The translations under genes were made by a program, and so were the position numbers. From contig CANJKZ010000929.1 of assembly GCA_947471745.1 (NCBI GenBank), forward strand, positions 434,001-498,000: 64,000 nucleotides of DNA, in the 5' to 3' direction. The notes under the pieces are model-generated. The model was given only the letters and a program-made list of their open reading frames with translations. It was not told the DNA's origin and ran no database searches. Below are positions 11,341 through 22,714 of the stretch, piece by piece. Origin of the DNA: Closterium sp. Naga37s-1 (lineage: Eukaryota > Streptophyta > Zygnematophyceae > Desmidiales > Closteriaceae). Position 1 is the first letter of the stretch; each line of letters opens with the position of its first letter.

Positions 11341-12211
11341 TGGCTAGGCCGTCTGACATGACGCCGGAACTCTGGAACGAGTTTGTCGCCAATATGCGCC
11401 GAGAAATTGAACGCGAGTGCGTGACGGGATTCTCGGCGAACTCCAGGAACGTGGACTCCTGCGCACACAGGTGCCGGCGCCAGCACCTGCTGTGGTCTCT
11501 GCACGTCTGAAAGCACCGGAACCTGAGCCATTTGTCCCTGGAAAACGAGACCTACTACCAGTGCGAAGGTGGCTCTTCCAAATGGAGGAGTACCTTTCCC
11601 TATGCCACGTGAACCAAGCCGAAAGGGCGCGTCACGCTGGCATGATGCTGCGAGGAGCTGCTGCTACTTGGTGGCAGAGCTGCCACTCTACAATTTCAAC
11701 ATGGGAAGAATTTTCAGCATCACTCACCATCAACTTCGAACCCGTCAACGCGATTGAACGCGCCCGGGACAACCTCGCTGCACTACGCCAACACCGCTCC
11801 GTAGCCGAATACGTCAACCGTTTCCGAGAGTTGGTGTTGGAGATTCCCGATATCCCTGCCTCCGAGCAGATGGATAAGTTTAAGCGCGGGCTGAAACCAA
11901 AGATACGCACCGAGGTGGAGCTGCGCGGATGCACGTCAATGGATGACATGATCCGTGTGGCGGAGCGCTTCGACACGATCAACTTCGCTGCGTTCCAACG
12001 CTTCAATGGCATGAGGATGGGCCACACGAATCACGCTCCAGCTGCTCGTGCAAATGGTCCTACACCTATGGAGCAGGGAATGATGGAGAGGCAGCCGCGG
12101 AATTCCTCAAACGTCATGTGCTACCAATGCGGGAAGATTGGGCACATCAAGCGTAATTGCCCCAATCGTCGAAGCCCAAACAAAGGACGGGGAAACGGAC
12201 AGCGCCAGTAG
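11341..12211 (+). pseudogene. Ty3/gypsy gag fragment with CCHC zinc knuckle
   Basis: Retrotransposon gag: a capsid domain (PFVPGKRDLLPVRRWLFQME ... RFRELVLEI) followed by a classic knuckle CYQCGKIGHIKRNC, ending in TAG at 12209. The ATG at 11341 opens a matching N-terminal peptide in frame 1, but the main gag body is in frame 2 and has no in-frame ATG after the TGA at 11408, so a frameshift near 11410-11490 breaks the start. There is no 5' LTR: the fragment abuts the fucosidase start codon. The twice-present AGGTTGTCCCT at 11308-11338 looks like gypsy leader. Composition is less GC-rich than the copia elements. Confidence 0.85.
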
Positions 12212-12759
12212 CAGTGGGGCGGACCTTTGGCGCGTCGCATGCCCCGCTTCTCCCAACCCCATCATTCATCGGCACCTCTGAACTGTACACCATGTTAAAC
12301 GCTCCATACCCCGCCATCATCATATGGGCAAAAATCAAGGACCGCTACGTAGATTTTCTACTCGATACCGGCGCTTCAGCAAATTTTCTCTCTCCCTCAA
12401 TTGTTGCTGAACTATCTCTTCCCGAAGATCCCAACAGCACCCCACAGGACGTGATCATGGCAGATGGTACTCGGCGGCGCTGCGGACCTACCCTCCTCCC
12501 CGTGCCCTGCATGTTTGGAAGCCTCGAAGTGACGGTTACGTTCGAGCAGATGCACTTCGGCGGCTACAAAGGCGTTCTTGGTCGACCGTGGCTATATCAG
12601 CTTGGACCGCGAATCTATTGGCGTAACGCAACTGTCACCGTCGGCAACTACCACCTCCCATCCCGCTCCTACCGTCGACCATGGTCATCCCCAAAAACTT
12701 CAGCGTCATCAACCCATCCACCCCAACCTGCCCCACCTCCATCCTCCCATGTCTGTTAA
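12157..12759 (+). pseudogene. Ty3/gypsy aspartic protease, truncated pol
   Basis: Overlaps the end of gag in the -1 frame. It contains the retropepsin triad region LLDTGASANFLS and the flap-distal GVLGRPWLYQ typical of Ty3/gypsy proteases. The reading then degenerates and stops at 12757. No reverse transcriptase, RNase H or integrase follows, because the sequence changes at 12754 to the LTR of another element. Whether the element was once full length or was a gag-only derivative cannot be told here. Confidence 0.82.
12175..12181 (+). promoter_or_regulatory. Candidate -1 frameshift site C CCA AAC
   Basis: CCCAAAC fits the X XXY YYZ slippery heptamer exactly in the gag frame (zero-frame codons CCA AAC). 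It lies in the 55-base overlap where the protease frame is open, 28 bases before the gag stop. Slippage here would fuse the zinc-knuckle end of gag directly to protease. A downstream stimulatory structure is not obvious by eye. Confidence 0.5.
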
Positions 12760-13626
12760 AGACTAAGGACGGAGTCTAGGAAGTTATGGGGCCGAAATAT
12801 CACAAAATCGTTGGTCTGAATTTCTGGACAGTATCGTCGACTTCACAAGAAACGTCGTCAACGAAAAGTGCACCGTTAGAATTGTCTCAAACTCTAATAT
12901 GATGTAGCTCTTAACCGTGGCTATCTTTTCCAATTTGAATCGTATCAAAAGACGGAGTAGAACTCGAGTTATGAATTTCGGCACACTAGGGGGTAAGCTG
13001 GCATGAAGTATTAACTCAATCACAATTGTTTTACAAGTTCTCACAAGTACCACACAAGAAGGTTGGAGTGGCTAGAAAGTAGGTAGGAGGGAAGAGGAGG
13101 ACGAGAGGGAAGGTCCCAAGGAGTCCCCAACCTAGGAAACCCCATAAGCACATCAAATCCCCTTCCTATGGCAACCCCACTTTTACTTTTGTCACTTTCC
13201 AACCCATGCCATCCACCTCACCCAACTTGGCCACACTTGCCAACCTGGTTTGGCTTCTTCCAACCACATGGCAGCATCTACACTGATGGGGACGAATTTC
13301 CCAACCCCCAAAAAGTCTATACCCCATACTGAGTCAACCCGCAAAGTTCCCATAGTCGTCGCAACCAAATGTGAAAGTATACGAACTTCGAACGTTCGTA
13401 ACTTTCTTGTTCGTGCTCCGATTGAAACGATTCTTGGTTCGACGGAAAGCTTGAGCAGAAGAGTCACTTCAGATATCCGCTCAAGCCATATCACATTCAC
13501 ACACACTCAGAAAATCCAAACCGCACAAAACACATATTCTTGCACACACCCACACCACGCATGCAACGCACGAACATATGATGGGAGGCAGACAGACGTG
13601 AATGCGAATGATAGCATCACATAACA
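12754..13626 (-). repeat. Putative 873-bp 3' LTR of an unrelated copia element
   Basis: On the minus strand the segment begins TGTTATGTGATGC directly after a polypurine tract (AGAGGGGGAGTC, 13627-13638) and ends ...CTTTAACA, giving matching TGTTA/TAACA termini. It follows a copia RNase H C-terminus in the same orientation, as a 3' LTR should. It is AT-richer than the main family and shares no LTR motifs with it. The left edge coincides with truncation of the gypsy protease, which suggests that this element inserted into the gypsy copy. Confidence 0.55.
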
Positions 13627-13683
13627 GACTCCCCCTCTGGCTGCCAACCATCATCTCGCATGCCTCAGCTCATGCATGCACAC

Positions 13684-13834
13684 TCAATGCACACTCATTC
13701 CAGCAAGCTTCATGCCCTTCCAGTGCTCAGGTTCTGCCAGGCACTTGGTGAGAACGTCAGCCGCCTGCTGCTGGGTCTTCACAATCTCCAGCCGCACCTC
13801 CTTATCCAGGAGCTTCATCGCACGAAGAACTGAG
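13684..13834 (-). pseudogene. C-terminus of copia RNase H (third family)
   Basis: The minus-strand translation reads ...VRLEIVKTQQQAADVLTKCL..., the conserved end of copia RNase H (the usual ADxxTK motif), and stops with TGA at 13684. It is cut off upstream at 13834, exactly where the first hairpin begins. Polymerase, integrase and gag are missing. Confidence 0.72.
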
Positions 13835-13886
13835 GCTTCCAGCAATTAGCTGGAAGCCTTCCCGGTGACTCCCGATTTCGGGAGTC
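13833..13886. other. Two adjacent perfect hairpins
   Basis: First stem: AGGCTTCCAGC at 13833-13843 pairs with 13849-13859 (11 bp, loop AATTA). Second stem: GACTCCCGA at 13867-13875 pairs with 13878-13886 (9 bp, loop TT). Seven bases separate them. They mark the junction between a truncated copia fragment and low-copy sequence. They are not followed by a U-run, and no CTRR end was found at the right distance for a Helitron. Confidence 0.75.
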
Positions 13887-14403
13887 CTGTCAGTCTGCTT
13901 TTAATGCGGGGGGGTAATTGTGGGAAAACAGAACCACCCTGCAGTCAACCTGCGCAGTGCCGAAACCAGCCTGCGAGGCGACTGCATTGTGTAAGTTGCG
14001 CATCGCGTGTCAGTTGGGGCGAGCAAATCGAGTTTGTTACCTTCGTAGTCGATAAGATGGCCCTCGCACATGCGAGACCCAAAAATTTGGGTGTAACCAC
14101 AGCCGTAACAATTTTGAGATTGTTGGTTACCACGTGATCAGAAAATGTATATATCAAAAGCGGCAGCGTAATTGTTATTGGATATTTGTGCCTCAATGGA
14201 AAAGTGACAAAGCAAGAATCTTTAATTGTGATAACTACACTGTTTACGAGCTGAACAATATCAACCTCGAGACTATGAGAAGCTACATTAAAAAAAAATA
14301 AAGTATGACTTCGAATTACCCACAGAAAACTGTAATTTGCACTATTGATCAACGAACTCTAGTTTATAAAATGGTTAGAAATTAGGAAACAGAATGACAT
14401 ATA
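13887..14403. other. AT-rich intergenic sequence
   Basis: Low-copy sequence downstream of the five-exon gene, with no convincing ORF. Local palindromes such as ACCCAAAAATTTGGGT (14078-14093) are present. It probably holds the 3' untranslated region and terminator of the minus-strand gene ending at 14404. Confidence 0.5.
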
Positions 14404-15751
14404 CTAAACTAAATCTACATCCGCTAAAGCTAAAGCAAGCTCCAAGATATCCTCTACAATCTGCCAATCCTTCACAATAACATCTCCGAAGTAGTAAAAC
14501 CCACTAACTAACGGGATGCTTGCACGACGGACCCAGCTCTCAACCTGGGCCCTCCTCTTGTCCATCTCGCGGGTGTTGTTCTCTGAATCAGAAAACATGC
14601 TGCTTTGTTCACGAGACAGCATCTCAAACTCCACCTGCCAAGCAAAACAAGTGCAATTAAATTAAATGGTAAATAATTAAGACACGTAATAAAGAAGCAA
14701 AGAAACTCACCGCGACCATTGTGTAGCAAAGCTGATCAATGCTGAGGGAGAATACACCACCCTCTTTCTTCTGCCACTTGCTTGCAGCAGCTAAAAACGC
14801 CTCGCTACAGAACTGCTTTTCCGCCTCAGCATGCCACGGCAGGCCAAACTCCTCTACACAAAGAGAAACAGAAGTGTAAGACACCAGTAATAACGAGAGC
14901 AGTGGCAAACAGTGAACACGTACCAGAGACGCAGGATCGCGCATAAGAGCGCCGATCGTCAACGGAGTCTTTCATTGCCTTGCCGTCAGGGTACTTCAGC
15001 AGCTTGAAACTTGCCTTCCGAGACATGTTACCAAGTTTCCCCCGCCAGCCGTTGCAAATTTCCTTCGCCCACTCGCCTTTCTTCCAGAAGTCATTGAATT
15101 TCCCGAAGTCTTTGGGTTTTAGGGCGAGGTGCACCACAACGGCCGCCTTGAATTGGTCTTCGTCGGGGTAAATGACACGCGCGGAGACGTCAGGGCCCTT
15201 GAGCAGATCATCGCAGGCCTTCTTGCAAGCATCGTGCAAGACGGAACAACACGATTAGTAGAAAGTATTAAAACTAGCAGGAAATAACAACCAAACAAAA
15301 GAAAACATGAAACATACCTCCATAGTTTTCTCGTTGTACCAACTCGGTTGATGAACAATCTCGAGAAGATTCTTGACAGTAGAAGCCAGTGTCTGGTGGA
15401 TCTCATGAAGCCGGTTTTCAATTCGCAGCATCGGAGTGCGAAATTCTTTCAGCTCGCCGCGTATGGCATCGTCGATGTGGTTATACGAGTTGGCCTCAGG
15501 GTGATGAACATCACGATCGGACGAGCGCACGCCTGAAAATAAAAGGGAGATTTAATTAGAGCATAACGTTATGAAACTTAACTATTCATAACAAGGCCGG
15601 TTGAAACAACAACGAAAAAAACATTGACACAAACAGACGAGTACTCAGTAAAACGTACCGCCATTTCCAGCAGATGCAATGACATTTGCCGCCTCACCAC
15701 GTTGCGCTACTGGTAAGGTGGCGTTCGAAGCGTGGTGGGGAGAGGCAACTC
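14404..15751 (-). CDS. Unrecognised five-exon gene, exons 2-5 and end of exon 1
   Basis: Function unknown. Exons on the minus strand: end of exon 1 to 15659, exon 2 15532-15318, exon 3 15221-14924, exon 4 14853-14711, exon 5 14634-14404 (stop). All donors are GT (GTACGT, GTATGT, GTACGT, GTGAGT) and all acceptors AG (for example ttattttcag and cttggcag). Phases 1, 0, 1, 0 join perfectly. With the 5' part at 22715-22939 and one copy of the target duplication removed, the frame is open for 399 codons. The protein is charged and probably soluble; exon 3 holds a Trp/Lys-rich stretch (FNDFWKKGEWAKEICNGWRG). No signal peptide, transmembrane segment or known domain is evident. Element 2 now splits exon 1, so the allele is probably null. 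Confidence 0.78.
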
Positions 15752-15878
15752 TGTCAAACTTATATGCTATAGTCTGTGTAGGCTATAGTGGGGTAGCTCA
15801 TATGGGGTACAACACTTTAGGGTTTGGTACTTGTACTCCTCATGCTGCTCAATGCAATCATTCCTCGTTATTTTAACA
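15752..15878 (+). repeat. 5' LTR of element 2 (127 bp)
   Basis: TGTCAAAC...TTTTAACA. One mismatch to the 3' copy at 22588-22714 (A versus G in ggct[a/g]tagtgg). Confidence 0.93.
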
Positions 15879-15897
15879 TGGTATCACGAGCCTAGGT
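15879..15897 (+). other. Primer-binding site of element 2
   Basis: TGGTATCACGAGCCTAGG immediately follows the LTR. It matches the plant initiator-Met tRNA 3'-end complement (TGGTATCAGAGCCAGGTT) apart from single-base insertions. Confidence 0.75.
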
Positions 15898-17030
15898 TGC
15901 CACCTAGGACCGCTTACTACTACGGGCCCACTATTCCGCTAGAAGCGCCCTCGTGCGCCCTACCTTCCGTGCGCCCTCGTACGCCTTTCTCTGCGAGTGC
16001 GCCCTCGCGCGCCCCGCCCTTCGTTCTGCCTGCGCTGCCTCCTACTGCCCTAGGCCAGTGTGCCGCCCCTGCAAGCTAGTAAGGCCACTCGAGCCGCCCC
16101 TGCAGGTCCGTCAGGCCCTCGAGCCGCCCCTGCAGGTCCGTCAGGCCCCCGAGCCTCCTCTGCAGGCCCGTCAGGCCCTCGAGCCGCCCCTGCAGGTCCG
16201 TCAGGCCCCTCCCGAGCCGCCTCTGCAGGCCCGTCAGGCCCGAGAGCCGCCTCTGCAGGCCCGTCAGGTCGGCGCGCCGCCCCTGCAGGCCCTCGCCGCC
16301 CGCACGCAGCCTCTGCAGGCCCGTCAGACCGCGCGCGACCCCGTCAGGTCCCGGTCGCGGTCCAGCCAGGCCGCAGTCGCGGCCCCGTAAGGTCGCAGTC
16401 GCAGCCCCGTCAGGCCGCGATCGCGGCCCCGCCTTATCCCCGCCGCGTCGCCCCTGCCCGCGACGTCGCCCCTACCCGCGACGTCGCCCCTGCCCGCGAC
16501 GTCGCCCCTGCCCGCGACGTCGCCCCTACCCGCGACGTCGCCCCTGCCCGCCGCGTCGCCCTTGCCCGCGACGTCGCCCCTACCCGCGACGTCGCCCCTG
16601 CCCGCTGCGTCGCCCCTGCCCGAGGCGTCGCCCCTGCCCGCCGCATCGCCCTGCCCTACCCCGCGCCGGGCCCCTGGAGCAGCCGCCACTGCAGCAGCCG
16701 CCCCTGGCCCCTGGAGCAGCCGCACCTGCAGCCGCCCCTGGCCCCTGGAGCGGCCGCCACTGGAGCAGCCGCCACTGCAGGAGCCGCCCCTGCACCCTGG
16801 AGCAGCCGCCCCTACAGCAGCGACCGTCGCGGCCCTGTCCCTGCCCTGCACAACCGCGGAGCTTCCTGACGCGGTCGCGGCGCCGCCCTGCCGCTGTAGC
16901 AGCCCCGCAGTCGCCTCCGTCGTGCGCCTGCCTTCTCACCACTGGTGAGCACTGCGCTGCCTGTACTGCTGCTCCTGCTGCTACTGCTTTTTTCTCCTAC
17001 TACTGCTGCTCCTGGCGTGGCCAGATGCAG
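15898..17030 (+). repeat. GC-rich tandem-repeat leader of element 2
   Basis: Contains at least two arrays: about 29-bp units cgagccgcccctgcaggtcc... at 16081-16330, and 18-bp-type cgcgacgtcgcccctgccc units at 16440-16650. A block of gcagccgcccctgga units follows. Long ORFs on both strands here are low-complexity by-products of the repeats. Confidence 0.8.
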
Positions 17031-17653
17031 CTCCAGCGCCGTCCGCGTGAGTCCCTCACGCCCCAACAGCTTCGTGAGTGGTAAGCTAGCTGGGGTTATA
17101 GGGGTGGCCGCGCTGCTATTACTGCTACTGCTGCTACTGCTGCTACTGCGGCTACTACTGCTACTACTGCTACTGCTGCTACTGTGGCTACTACTGCTAC
17201 TGCTACTCCTGGCGGTGGCCAGCTGCAGCTACAGCGACGTCCGCGTGAGTCCCTCCCGCCCTAGCAGCTTCGTGAGTGGTACGCTAGTTGGGGTTGTCGG
17301 GGTGGCCCTGGTGGGAGTCGTCCTGGAGTGAGTAGTTTGGGAGCTTCTGTTAATGGCCAGGTGCAGCTGCAGCGTCGTCCGCGCGCGACCCTTTCGCCCC
17401 AGCAGCTTCGCGAGTGGTACGCTCAGCGTGAGGGTCACTGAGTTCTGCTCGCTGCCCGTACGTCATTCGCACGGGTGTCCGGACTGGTCAGCCTTGCGGG
17501 ACTCCTGGTCACACAGAGTCCCGCTGCTTCGCCCGTCTGAGCGACGCTTGGCGTACAGAGTTTGGCGACGACACTGAGCTCCCCTCCTGGCTGGAGCTGC
17601 TTAGGCAGAGGGTAGATATCTTTGCTTTTGACTATGATGCTATCCTCACTGCC
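17031..17653 (+). pseudogene. Degenerate A2-type gag of element 2
   Basis: Three diverged units coding QLQRRPR..LTPQQLREW can be traced (near 17027, 17222 and 17362), separated by a CTG/CTA-rich simple repeat at 17110-17215. The first ends in TAA at 17082. A 1-bp loss near 17430 shifts the frame before the cluster CPYVIRTGVRTGQPCGTPGH..C. The full N-terminal gag and polyglycine of the A1 form are absent. No intact gag can be made from this copy. Confidence 0.75.
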
Positions 17654-20600
17654 ATGTATGCATTGTGTACTAGTGCTGAGGATGCCTATCACCTGTGTGT
17701 GCCGCCTGACCCCGGTATCCAGTCTGCTGCTCTAGGTGCTGGTGAGGCTGCTGCTCTAGGTGCTCGTACGTCTCCTGCTCCTGGTGTCGGTGCCGGTGAG
17801 GCTGCTGCTCTAGGTGCTAGTGAGTCTCCTGCTCCAGGTGCTGGTGAGTCTGCTCTCTCTGGTGCTGCGCCTGCTGCGGTCTTGCACACCTTCACCCTTG
17901 ACTCGGATGCTTCCCGCTCCTTCTTTCGAGACCGCACCACCCTCACACCGCTTAGTCGGCCGGTTGCGGTCTCCCTGGCAGACCCCTCTGGGGGTCCTGT
18001 CCTTGCTCACTACTCCACTGTGCTACCGTGTTCGGCGGACCCGTCTGGCTTCCTGTCAGGTCTTTACCTCCCCTCGTTCTCTACGAACTTGGTGAGTGGT
18101 GCTGACCTGCAGGATAGAGGGGTTGACCAGTTCACTCCTGCGAGTCAGCGAGTGACCCACTGCACGTGTGCTCGGACGGGCCGACACTTGGCCACGTTTA
18201 CCCGTCAGCCGGGGTCGAGCCTGTACACACTGACTACTGAGTCTCCTCCAGTCGCTGAGTCTGGTCAGGTAGCTGCGTCGGGTCAGGTGTTTGCTGCAGC
18301 GTCCAGGTCTGGTCCTGAGTCTGCCCCCTGCTCGTGTCGTCTCCTGTCTCACCAGACTCTCCTCTGGCACCACCGCCTAGGTCACCCCTCCCTGCCTCGT
18401 CTCCGAGGCATGGCCTCCCGTGTCCTTGTTTCTGGTCCCCCCCGGTCCCTCCCTCCCCTTCCTCCGGGGCCTGCCCCTACCTGCGTTCCCTGCGTCGAGG
18501 GGCGGCAGCGCGCCGCTCCTCACTCCTCCGAGTTTCCTCCGACAGAGGCTCCGCTGCAGACGCTTCACATGGACGTGTGGGGCCCAGCCCGCGTCCGTGG
18601 ACAGGGTCACGAGCGTTACTTCCTACTGGTGGTTGACGACTACTCGCGTTACACCATAGTCTTCCCCTTGCGCAGCAAGGGTGAGGTCACTGAGGTGTTG
18701 ATCCACTGGATCCGCGCAGCTCGTCTCCAGCTCAGAGAGAGTTTCGGCTCTGACTTTCCTGTTCTGCGTCTGCACTCCGACAGAGGCGGAGAGTTTTCCT
18801 CCGACCTTCTGCGAGCCTTCTGTCGTGCACGAGGCATCCGCCAGACGTTCACGCTTCCGGCCTCTCCACAGCAAAATGGGATTGCCGAGCGCCGCATTGG
18901 CATGGTCATGGACGTCGCTCGTACGTCCATGATCCATGCGGCTGCTCCCCATTTTCTGTGGCCGTTCGCGGTTCAGTACGCGGCGCATCAGATCAACCTT
19001 CAGCCCCGGGTCTCCATGCCGGAGACCTCCCGTGCTCTGCGGTGGACGGGGAAGGTTGGCGATGCGTCTGCGTTCCGTGTCTGGGGATCTTGGGCGTTTG
19101 TTCACGACTTGTCTGCGGACAAGCTGTCCCCTCGTGCTGTTCCCTGCGTCTTCCTTGGCTTCCCCCCTGACGCGCCTGGTTGGCAGTTTTACCACCCCAC
19201 CTCGCGCCGTATTCTGTCCTCCCAGGACGTCACGTTTGACGAGTCAGTTCCCTACCATCGTCTCTTCCCCTACCGCACTGCACCCCTCCCCCCGCCGCCG
19301 CTCTTCCTCGCGCCAGGTCCCCCCCCGGTAGACCCCCTTCCCCCTCAGGGTCCTGCCCCCTCAGGTGTGTCCCAGGTAGACGCAGTCGAGCCTGTCGAGG
19401 TAGCTGTTGACTTTGGTACTGCTGGGGGTGCTGAGCCTGCGGGTGCGGGGTCTAGGGGTGCTGAGCCTGGGGGTGCTGACTCTGGGGGTGCTGAGCCTGG
19501 GGGTGCTGAGCCTGGGGGTGCTGAGACTGGGGGTGCGGAGCCTGAGGGTGCTGGGCCTGCTCGTGTGGCGTCTGGCGGTACTGGGTCTGGAGGTCCTTCG
19601 GGTGCTTCGTCCCGGCGGGAGCTCCTCTCTCCACAGGAGCTGCGCGAGTGGTTTGCTCGGCGCTGGAGCCATGCTGCTGGAGCTGGAGGTGCTGCAGGTG
19701 TTGGAGGTTCTACTGCTGCTGAGGGTGCTGGTGCCACGGGTCCCGGAGGTGCTCGTACTGGAGGTACTGGAGCTGCTGGGCCTGCGGGTACTCCTTGTGC
19801 TGGAGCTACTGGCGGTGCTGGAGCTGGAGCTGGAGCTGCTGGGGGTGTTGGCGCTGGAGGTGCTGCTGGTGCTGGTGCTTCTGAGGGTGCTGGTGTTGGC
19901 GCTGCTGGAGCTGGTGCTGCTGGCGCGGCTGGAGCTGGGGGTGCTACTGGAGCTGGTGCTGCCGTTGGGGGTGCTGGTGCTGGAGCTGCTGGCGCTGCTG
20001 GAGCTGGGGGTGCTACTGGAGCTGGTGCTGCCGTTCAGGGTGCTGGTGCTGCCGTTCAGGGTGCTGGTGCTACCGTTCAGGGTGCTGGTGCTGTTCCTGC
20101 TGGTTCTGGGGGTGCTGCACGGCCGCGGCCGTACTTCGTTCCGCTCCTTGAGCAGGTTCTTGGTCTTCCGCCCTCTACTAGTCCTGCTCCTCCCTTAGAG
20201 TGTCCACAGCCTGTCCTGTCCGAGTCACAGTTACAGCCCGCCTCCCATCTGCCTGCTCCTTCTCCCTACACTGGTCCTACTGGAGGTCTTGCTGAGCGTC
20301 GTGAGCCTGCGTCTCGTCCTGCGTCGCCTGTCCGTGCTGCTCGCACTGGTCGTCGTGGTTCGCGTCAGCGTCCTCCTCCTGTCCCCGGTACGCACCGGAT
20401 GTCTCTGCGTCCTTCCACTGCTCCGCTGCGTGTCCCTTTGCCGTCTCCTCCAGAGTCCTCTCTTCCTGCTCTTTCTGACCCGGAGTCGCACTCCCTTCGT
20501 GCTGCCAGTCCTACTGCCACGCGTCTCCTTGCTACTGTTGTCACTGACCCTTCCTTTGAGTCCACTGCTGCGTCAGCCTTAGTTGCTAAGTTTGTCGACT

Positions 20601-22383
20601 TCGCTGCTCGCTGTCGTCTAGACTACGCTGCTAGTCTTGTTGCTGAGTCTGAGTCTGTCTGTCCTCCGTCCGTCGGGGGTGAGTGTGCCCTTGGCACGGA
20701 CGTCCTTGAGGACAGGCTGGAGGAGTTCCAGTGTTTTGCCGCTGCTTCACCTCATCTCGTGTCCATGCTGCTTGCCCCTGAGGGAGACCCGGATGCACCA
20801 GACATCCCGACTCCGCGCTCTTACGCAGAGGCGGTTGAGGGTCCCTACTCCTCTCAGTGGCACGCAGCCATGGACGCAGAGATGGCTTCCTGGAAGTCCA
20901 CAGGCACCTATGTCGACGAGGTTCCCCCACCTGGGGCGAACATCGTCAGTGGCATGTGGATTTTCAGGGTGAAGCGGCCGCCGGGTTCTCCGCCTGTCTT
21001 CAAGGCACGTTACGTGGCTCGAGGCTTCAATCAGCGGCAGGGAGTTGACTACTTTCAGACCTTCTCTCCCACCCCGAAGATGACCACTCTTCGGGTGCTG
21101 CTGCACATAGCCGCTCAGCGCGACTACGAGCTTCACTCTCTTGACTTCAGCACTGCTTTCCTGCAGGGCAACCTGCACGAGGAGATCTGGCTGCGCTGCC
21201 CACCTGGCTTCACTGGGTCGTTTCCTCCTGGTACCCAGTGGAGCCTCCGGCGGCCAGTCTACGGTCTCCGCCAGGCGCCTCGTGAGTGGCACGACACACT
21301 GAGGACTACACTTGCGGCTCTTGGGTTTGCTCCTTCTACTGCCGACCCGTCGCTGTTTCTACGCACCGACACCTCTTTGCCGCCGTTCTACATCCTCGTG
21401 TACGTCGACGACTTGGTCTTTGCCACAGCTGACACTACTGGACTCGCCCACGTGAAGTCCGAGCTGCAGAAGAGACACACGTGCACAGACCTGGGTGAAC
21501 TGCGCAGCTACCTTGGCTTGCAGATCACTCGGGACAGAGCACAGCGCACCATTACCCTGACTCAGTCACACATGGTGCAGCAGGTCCTTTAGCGCTTCGG
21601 CTTCACGTACTCCTTGCCTCAGGCCACTCCTCTGTCTACTCGCCACTCGCTCTCAGCTCTGCCTTCGGATGAGTCCGTAGAGCCGAGTGCCCGTACCCAG
21701 AGCTTGTTGGCTGCCTCATGTACCTGATGACCTGCACACGACCTGACCTTGCATACCCTCTTAGCATCTTGGCACGCTATGTTGCTCATGGCGGAAACCG
21801 ACCAGAGCACATGGCTGCAGCGAAGAGGGTGTTGCGCTACTTGTGCAGTACGTCGGGCATGGGGCTCGTGCTTGGAGGGCGGAGTCCAGTGGTCCTCACT
21901 GGTCACGCAGACGCGTCTTGGGTTGACGACTTGGCTACGCAGCGGTCATCACAGGGTTACACCTTCAGCCTTGGTTCCGGTTCTGTTTCGTGGCGGTCTA
22001 CCCGCTCGTCTTCTGCTCTCAGCTCTAGTTGTGAGGCTGAGATCTACGCGGGGGCCATGGCTGCACAGGAGTTACGCTGGCTCACCTACCTGCTGACTGA
22101 CCTTGGAGAGCCACCTCGTTCTCCTCCAGTTCTGTACGTAGACAACAAGGCCATGCTGGCCTTGTGTCGGGAGCACAGACTGGAGCACAGAACGAAGCAC
22201 ATTGCTCTTCGCTACTTCCTTGCTCGTGAGCTGCAGCAGCGTGGTCAGCTCCGACTTGCTTACGTGGCCTCTCAGGCCAACACTGCTGATGTCTTCACCA
22301 AGGCACTCCCGCCTTGTGATCATCAGCGTTTCTGTACTCTGTTAGGTCTTGTGCCTACTTTACCTCACTTGCTCACCTCTTGA
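17654..22383 (+). pseudogene. Element 2 pol: protease, integrase, RT, RNase H with stop and frameshift
   Basis: Open to a TAG at 21590 that replaces the Gln of VLQRFDF; a 1-bp deletion near 21689 then moves the remainder (21718-22383) to another frame. Protease reads LDSDAS instead of LDSGAS, a change in the active-site loop. The integrase HHCC finger, MDVWGP, HSDRGGEF and QQNGIAERR are intact, and here the linker tryptophan (RVWGSWAF) is kept. The RT has YVDD; RNase H has SSCEAEIYAG, VDNKA and VFTKAL. The linker holds GGAEP and GAGAAG repeats and an LSPQELREWFARRW motif. Confidence 0.92.
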
Positions 22384-22587
22384 CCTTGCTTGTACTGTGG
22401 CCTATATATATATACCTGCACTTGCATGTTTAGCCTTATATATATAATCCTGCATGTGAACTGGCCTTGTGGCCTTTGAACTTGTGCTCAGAATGTGTGG
22501 TGACATTGTGATCCACCCTGAGCTTGCTGTGCTTTGCTTGACTGGTCTTGTGACCCCTTGTTCTCCCCCACTTTGCCTATGGGGGTG

Positions 22588-22714
22588 TGTCAAACTTATA
22601 TGCTATAGTCTGTGTAGGCTGTAGTGGGGTAGCTCATATGGGGTACAACACTTTAGGGTTTGGTACTTGTACTCCTCATGCTGCTCAATGCAATCATTCC
22701 TCGTTATTTTAACA
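22588..22714 (+). repeat. 3' LTR of element 2 (127 bp)
   Basis: Follows the polypurine-like CTATGGGGGTG. 126 of 127 bases equal the 5' LTR, indicating a recent insertion. Confidence 0.93.

Larger units (their letters stand above)
15752..22714 (+). mobile_element. Copia element 2 (A2 form), inserted in a gene exon
   Basis: Complete LTR element of 6963 bp: 5' LTR, primer-binding site, repeat leader, degenerate gag, pol, polypurine tract, 3' LTR. It is flanked by AACTC (15747-15751) and AGCTC (22715-22719), a 5-bp target duplication with one later change. Only the AGCTC version was checked to keep the interrupted exon open. It lies opposite to the gene it interrupts. Confidence 0.93.

Noticed and set aside
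13833..13886. Helitron 3' end
   Set aside because: The hairpins are suggestive, but no CTRR terminus follows at the usual 10-12 bases and no 5' TC end or Rep/helicase coding sequence is present.
13867..13886. Bacterial-type intrinsic terminator
   Set aside because: There is no T run after the stem and the context is eukaryotic.
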